From positions 1 to 43,819 of the forward strand of contig CAKTEB010000009.1 in assembly GCA_934546685.1 (NCBI GenBank): a stretch of DNA of 43,819 nt, in the 5' to 3' direction. The stretch comes from an uncultured Oscillospiraceae bacterium (GTDB lineage: Bacteria; Bacillota; Clostridia; Oscillospirales; Oscillospiraceae). Shown one piece after another: positions 40,010-43,819 of this stretch (position 1 is the stretch's first letter; each line of letters begins with the position of its first letter). The notes below the pieces were generated by a model, which had not been told where the DNA came from, did not search any database, and saw only the letters and a list, made by a program, of their open reading frames with translations. The translations under genes were made by a program, and so were the position numbers.

Positions 40010-40906
40010 ATGTCTTTTGCATCAGAAGTACGGGAGGAGCTGTGCCGGGTAATGCCGGAAAAGCGGTGCTGCAAATTCGCGGAGTGCTACGGCGTCCTGA
40101 TGTTCTGCAACACCTTTTCCAAAAACGAGATTAAGATCATCACCGAGAGCCGTACCTTTGCGGAGCTGCTGCCCAGGCTGTTCCGCCGTACCTTCGGGCT
40201 GGATTTCGATCAGTTTCCCTCCCTCCAGCAGCCCGGAAAGCTGACCTTTATCATCGACGACCCGGAGAAGCTCTCCTACATCTTCTCCGCCTACGGCCAG
40301 GAGCATGAGAGCCTGGCCCTTCATGTGAATTTCGCGGTGCTGGAGGACGAGTGCTGCCGCCAGAGCTTTATGCGCGGAGCATTTCTGGCCGGGGGCAGCG
40401 TTACGGATCCGGACAAGCGCTATCATCTGGAGTTGGTGACCTCCCATCAGAAGGTGGGGGACGAGACCTATCAGCTGCTGCTGGAGATGGGCTTTCACCC
40501 CATGGACGCCCAGCGCTCCGGCAGCCGGATTCTCTACTTCAAGCGCAGTGATATGATCGTGGACTTTTTAACGGCCATCGGGGCTCCGGTGTGCGCCATG
40601 AAGATCATTGAGGCCAAGGTGGAAAAGGAGCTGCGCAACGGCGTGAACCGGCGCTGCAACTGCGATACCGCCAACCTGGGCAAGGCCGTGGATGCGGCCC
40701 AGCAGCAGCTGACGGCCATCCGGAAGCTCCGGGACAGCGGAAAATTCGACGCGCTGCCGGAAAAGCTTCGGGACGCGGCCCAGCTCCGGGAGGAGAACCC
40801 GGAGGCGACCCTCAGCGAATTGGCGGCCATGGCGTCGCCGCCCCTCAGCAAGCCCGCCATGAGCCATCGGATGCGGAAGCTGATCGAACTGAGTACGGAA
40901 GGATAG
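40010..40906 (+). CDS. whiA: Sporulation/cell-division regulator WhiA
   Basis: WhiA is a DNA-binding protein with a degenerate LAGLIDADG homing-endonuclease domain and a C-terminal helix-turn-helix; in Firmicutes it affects division. The 298-residue product starts MSFASEVREEL, has RGAFLAGGSVTDPDKRYHLE in the LAGLIDADG fold and ends LSKPAMSHRMRKLIEL in the HTH. ATG at 40010 has AGGAGG 6 nt upstream; an upstream in-frame ATG at 39950 lies in yvcK. The nudix gene starts right after its TAG. Confidence 0.97.
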   Translation: MSFASEVREELCRVMPEKRCCKFAECYGVLMFCNTFSKNEIKIITESRTFAELLPRLFRRTFGLDFDQFPSLQQPGKLTFIIDDPEKLSYIFSAYGQEHESLALHVNFAVLEDECCRQSFMRGAFLAGGSVTDPDKRYHLELVTSHQKVGDETYQLLLEMGFHPMDAQRSGSRILYFKRSDMIVDFLTAIGAPVCAMKIIEAKVEKELRNGVNRRCNCDTANLGKAVDAAQQQLTAIRKLRDSGKFDALPEKLRDAAQLREENPEATLSELAAMASPPLSKPAMSHRMRKLIELSTEG

Positions 40907-41332
40907 ATGGGTATGCTGGAGAGATCCTGCGGCGGCGTGGTCTTTACGGAGACTGCGGGCCAGCGGCGCTATGTGCTGGTCAAGGGCGGCTATATCGGCC
41001 TGCCTAAGGGACATATGGAACAGGGTGAATCCGAGCGGGAAACAGCGGTTCGGGAGATCTGGGAGGAGACCTGCGTCAAAACAGAGCTGATCCCCGGCTT
41101 CCGGCGGGTGGTGACCTACCACATGCCCAATGGGAACGATAAGCGGGTGGCCTATTTTCTCGCCGCCTTTGACCACCAGGAGGCCCGCCAGAACCCGGAG
41201 GAGTTTCTTAAGGTGCTGGTGCTGGGCTATCACGACGCCCTCCATGCCCTGACCTTTGAGAATGACCGGATGACTCTGCGGGCGGCGGAGCGGTTTCTCA
41301 GAAGGCGAGCGCAGAAGAAACCGGTAGGGTAA
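40907..41332 (+). CDS. Nudix hydrolase
   Basis: Nudix enzymes cleave nucleoside diphosphates linked to another group. The 141-residue protein carries the box G35-x5-E41-x7-REIWEE (49-54), so the metal-binding Glu residues are intact; the usual Gly after EE-x is Cys56 (EETCV). The substrate is not predictable; a role near dnaE in clearing modified nucleotides is only a guess. It starts at the base after the whiA stop and lies 62 nt before dnaE. Confidence 0.92.
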   Translation: MGMLERSCGGVVFTETAGQRRYVLVKGGYIGLPKGHMEQGESERETAVREIWEETCVKTELIPGFRRVVTYHMPNGNDKRVAYFLAAFDHQEARQNPEEFLKVLVLGYHDALHALTFENDRMTLRAAERFLRRRAQKKPVG

Positions 41333-41350
41333 TGCCCGTGCCGGTTTCTT
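41315..41350 (+). terminator. Hairpin at the end of the nudix gene
   Basis: aagaaaccgg (41315-41324) / ccggtttctt (41341-41350), with ggg/ccc inside the 16-nt loop. The nudix stop is within it. The T-run is weak, so dnaE may still be reached by readthrough; no convincing dnaE promoter was found. Confidence 0.55.
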
Positions 41351-41394
41351 GTCACAGAGAAGTACAATGACCCCGAGAAAGAGAGGATACCTAC

Positions 41395-43819
41395 ATGGCC
41401 TTTGCACATCTTCATGTTCATACGGAATACAGCCTGCTGGACGGCGCCTGCCGGATCAAGAATCTCATGGGCCGGATCAAGGAGCTGGGCCAGACCGCCG
41501 TGGCCATTACGGATCACGGGGCCATGTACGGCGTCATCGACTTCTATAAGGCCGCCAAGGCCGCCGGGATCAAGCCGGTGATCGGCTGCGAGGTCTATGT
41601 AGCTCCCAGAGGCCGCCGGGATCGGGTACACGGTATCGACAACGACAACCACCACCTGGTGCTGCTCTGCGAGAACATGACCGGCTATCAGAATCTCTGC
41701 TACATGGTGTCCCAGGCCTATCTGGAGGGCTTCTACGGCAAGCCCCGGGTGGACTATGAGCTGCTGGAAGCGTACCACGAGGGCATCATCGCCCTGTCGG
41801 CCTGCCTGGCCGGTGAGATCCCCCAGAAGCTGATCCAGGACGACTATGAGGGGGCCCTGGCCTCGGCCAAGCACATGGCGGAGATCTTTGGGCCGGAGCA
41901 CTTCTACCTGGAGATGCAGGATCACGGACTGGAGCTCCAGCCTGCGGTAAACCGGGGCCTCCGGCGTATCGCACGGGAGACGGGGCTCCCCATGGTGGTC
42001 ACCAACGACGCCCATTACATCCGCAGGGAGGACTCCGCCATGCAGGATGTGCTTATGTGCATCCAGATGCAGAAAACTGTGGATGACCCCAGCCGGATGA
42101 AATTCGAGACCCAGGAGTTCTACATCAAGAGCGAGGAGGCCCTGGAGAACACCCAGAAAATCGCCGAGCGCTGCAACGTGGAATTTGAGTTCGGCAACTA
42201 CCATCTGCCGGATTTCTTCCCGCCTGAGGGCTATACCAACGACCAGTACTTTGAAAAGCTCTGCTGGGACGGCTTCCAGGTGCGCTATCCCCAGGGGGGC
42301 GAGAAGGAGAAAAATCAGCTCCGCTACGAGATGGACATGATCCGTCAGATGGGCTTTGTGAACTACTTTTTGATTGTCTCGGACTATGTGGACTACGCCA
42401 AGCGCAGCGGCATTCCCGTGGGCCCGGGGCGCGGCAGCGCCGCGGGCAGCATGGTCTCCTACTGCCTGTATATCACGGACATCGACCCGCTGAAATACAG
42501 CCTGTATTTCGAGCGCTTCCTGAATCCAGGCCGTGTGACCATGCCGGATATCGATATCGACTTCTGCGTGAACCGCCGCCAGGAGGTCATCGACTATGTG
42601 ACCCGGAAATACGGCAAGGACAACGTGGCCCAGATCGTCACCTTCGGCACCATGAAGGCCAAGGGCGCGGTGCGGGACGTGGGCCGTGCGCTGGGCATGA
42701 GCTACGGCGAGGTGGATCAGGTGGCGCGGCTGGTACCGGGCACTCTGAACATTACCCTGGCCGACGCCCTGAAGCTGTCCCCTCAGCTGAAGGCCCAGTA
42801 TGACGCGGATCCCAAGGTGAAGAAGCTCATCGACACGGCCATGGGCGTGGAGGGCATGCCCAGAAATACCTCCACCCATGCGGCGGCGGTGGTCATCACC
42901 AAGGAGCCGGTGTATCACTATGTGCCCCTGAGCCGCAACGACGACACCGTGGTGATCCAGTACACCATGACCACCGTGGAGGAGCTGGGCCTCCTGAAAA
43001 TGGACTTCCTGGGCCTCCGAAATCTGACGGTCATTGATGACGCGGAAAAGCTCATCCACAAGCGGGAGCCGGACTTCAACATCCACACAGTACCCGACGG
43101 CGACGAGGCCACCTATCAGATGATCTCCGCGGGCCGGACCTCCGGCGTGTTCCAGATGGAGTCCACGGGCATGACCGGCGTCTGCGTGAGCCTCCATCCC
43201 CAGAGCATCGAGGATCTGACGGCTATCGTGTCCCTGTATCGCCCGGGTCCCATGGATTCTATCCCCAAGTTCATCGCCAGCAAGCACAATCCCCAGTCGG
43301 TGAAGTACACGGATCCGGCCCTGGAGCCCATCCTGTCCGTTACCTACGGCGTTATGGTCTACCAGGAGCAGGTCATCGATATCTTCCGAACCCTGGGCGG
43401 CTATAGTCTGCCCCAGGCAGACAATATCCGCCGGGCCATCTCCAAGAAGAAGCAGGCGGTCATCGAGGCGGAGCGCCAGACCTTCGTTCACGGGGATCCG
43501 GAGCGGGGCATCTGCGGCGCGGTAGCCAACGGCGTGCCGGAGAAGGCCGCCAACGAGATCTACGATCAGATCCTGGATTTCGCCAGCTACGCCTTCAACA
43601 AGGCCCATGCGGTGTGCTACGCCCAGGTGGCCTATGAGACTGCGTACCTCAAATGCCACTATCCCAGAGAGTATATGGCGGCTCTGATGACCTCTGTGCT
43701 GGACAGCACATCCAAGATCTCGGAGTATATCGCTGAGTGCCGAGAGCTGGGCATTGCGGTGCTGCCCCCGGATGTGAACCAGTCGGACGATCAGTTTACC
43801 GTAACGGACGAGGGCATTC
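41395..43819 (+). CDS. dnaE: DNA polymerase III subunit alpha (DnaE), 3' end cut by window edge
   Basis: The replicative polymerase subunit; in Firmicutes with PolC, DnaE extends RNA primers. The first 808 codons are present. The N-terminal PHP domain shows HLHVHTEYSLLDG (5-17) and ITDHGAMYG. The polymerase core has GPGRGSAAGS from residue 343 and the catalytic PDIDIDF with Asp385, Asp387 and Asp389, then FGTMKAKGAVRDVGRALGM. This is the DnaE, not the PolC, arrangement (no exonuclease insert). SD GAGAGG about 9 nt before the ATG. Confidence 0.98.
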   Translation, partial: MAFAHLHVHTEYSLLDGACRIKNLMGRIKELGQTAVAITDHGAMYGVIDFYKAAKAAGIKPVIGCEVYVAPRGRRDRVHGIDNDNHHLVLLCENMTGYQNLCYMVSQAYLEGFYGKPRVDYELLEAYHEGIIALSACLAGEIPQKLIQDDYEGALASAKHMAEIFGPEHFYLEMQDHGLELQPAVNRGLRRIARETGLPMVVTNDAHYIRREDSAMQDVLMCIQMQKTVDDPSRMKFETQEFYIKSEEALENTQKIAERCNVEFEFGNYHLPDFFPPEGYTNDQYFEKLCWDGFQVRYPQGGEKEKNQLRYEMDMIRQMGFVNYFLIVSDYVDYAKRSGIPVGPGRGSAAGSMVSYCLYITDIDPLKYSLYFERFLNPGRVTMPDIDIDFCVNRRQEVIDYVTRKYGKDNVAQIVTFGTMKAKGAVRDVGRALGMSYGEVDQVARLVPGTLNITLADALKLSPQLKAQYDADPKVKKLIDTAMGVEGMPRNTSTHAAAVVITKEPVYHYVPLSRNDDTVVIQYTMTTVEELGLLKMDFLGLRNLTVIDDAEKLIHKREPDFNIHTVPDGDEATYQMISAGRTSGVFQMESTGMTGVCVSLHPQSIEDLTAIVSLYRPGPMDSIPKFIASKHNPQSVKYTDPALEPILSVTYGVMVYQEQVIDIFRTLGGYSLPQADNIRRAISKKKQAVIEAERQTFVHGDPERGICGAVANGVPEKAANEIYDQILDFASYAFNKAHAVCYAQVAYETAYLKCHYPREYMAALMTSVLDSTSKISEYIAECRELGIAVLPPDVNQSDDQFTVTDEGI

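Noticed and set aside
1..43819. tRNA, rRNA, insertion sequences, prophage or integrase genes
   Set aside because: No cloverleaf, rRNA-like segment, transposase/integrase reading frame or flanking repeats were recognised by eye. A tRNAscan or Rfam search could find elements I missed.

Overview
The window looks like a chromosomal housekeeping segment of a GC-rich, strictly anaerobic gut member of the Firmicutes (class Clostridia, probably Oscillospiraceae; relatives such as Intestinimonas, Flavonifractor or Lawsonibacter are plausible). The reasons are Gram-positive cell-division genes (sepF, divIVA), murB-rapZ-yvcK-whiA synteny, a thiolase plus AtoDA-type CoA transferase, an SLH-anchored surface protein, Firmicute-style SD sequences and TRTGn-TATAAT promoters, and strong use of CGG, CTG and GTG codons. 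The species assignment is inference. No rRNA, tRNA, CRISPR array, transposon, prophage or integration site was seen.

Layout. 1-5407 (minus strand): nucleotide-excision repair, uvrB - CapA-like lipoprotein/membrane protein - uvrA (uvrA cut by the left edge). 5653-10812 (plus): acetyl-CoA acetyltransferase under a near-consensus promoter, terminator, CoA-transferase subunits A and B, then a separately promoted 717-residue Old-Yellow-Enzyme-type flavoprotein with a collagen-like Gly/Pro insert. 10832-13029 (minus): a GNAT acetyltransferase and an SLH surface protein with eight 39-residue Cys/His repeats. 13192-17022 (minus): trmL-pgk-tpiA-eno. 17348-20829 (plus): lepA-hemW-vanZ-like. 20850-21818 (minus): GT2 glycosyltransferase. 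22023-30646 (plus): miaB-mutS-CPBP protease-mutL-uppP-miaA, ending at a strong terminator. 30643-36417 (plus): HlyD-like protein-yggS-sepF-divIVA-ileS. 36494-37006: a GNAT gene between terminators. 37186 to the right edge (plus): murB-rapZ-yvcK-whiA-nudix-dnaE (dnaE cut by the edge).

How it works together. Two DNA-repair systems (UvrAB excision and MutSL mismatch repair), tRNA modification (MiaA, MiaB, TrmL), lower glycolysis (PGK, TPI, enolase), translation (LepA, IleRS) and cell-envelope/division control (SepF, DivIVA, MurB, RapZ, YvcK, WhiA, UppP) dominate. The thiolase and CoA transferase point to acetoacetyl-CoA/butyrate-type fermentation. Nearly every gene belongs to a known family. I see no clearly new multi-gene system; the most unusual items are the flavoenzyme with a collagen-like loop and a Tyr-x-x-Tyr in place of the usual His pair, the CapA-family protein with swapped Asp/Asn motif residues inside the uvr operon, the thiolase with a 30-residue insertion, and the Cys/His-repeat SLH protein.
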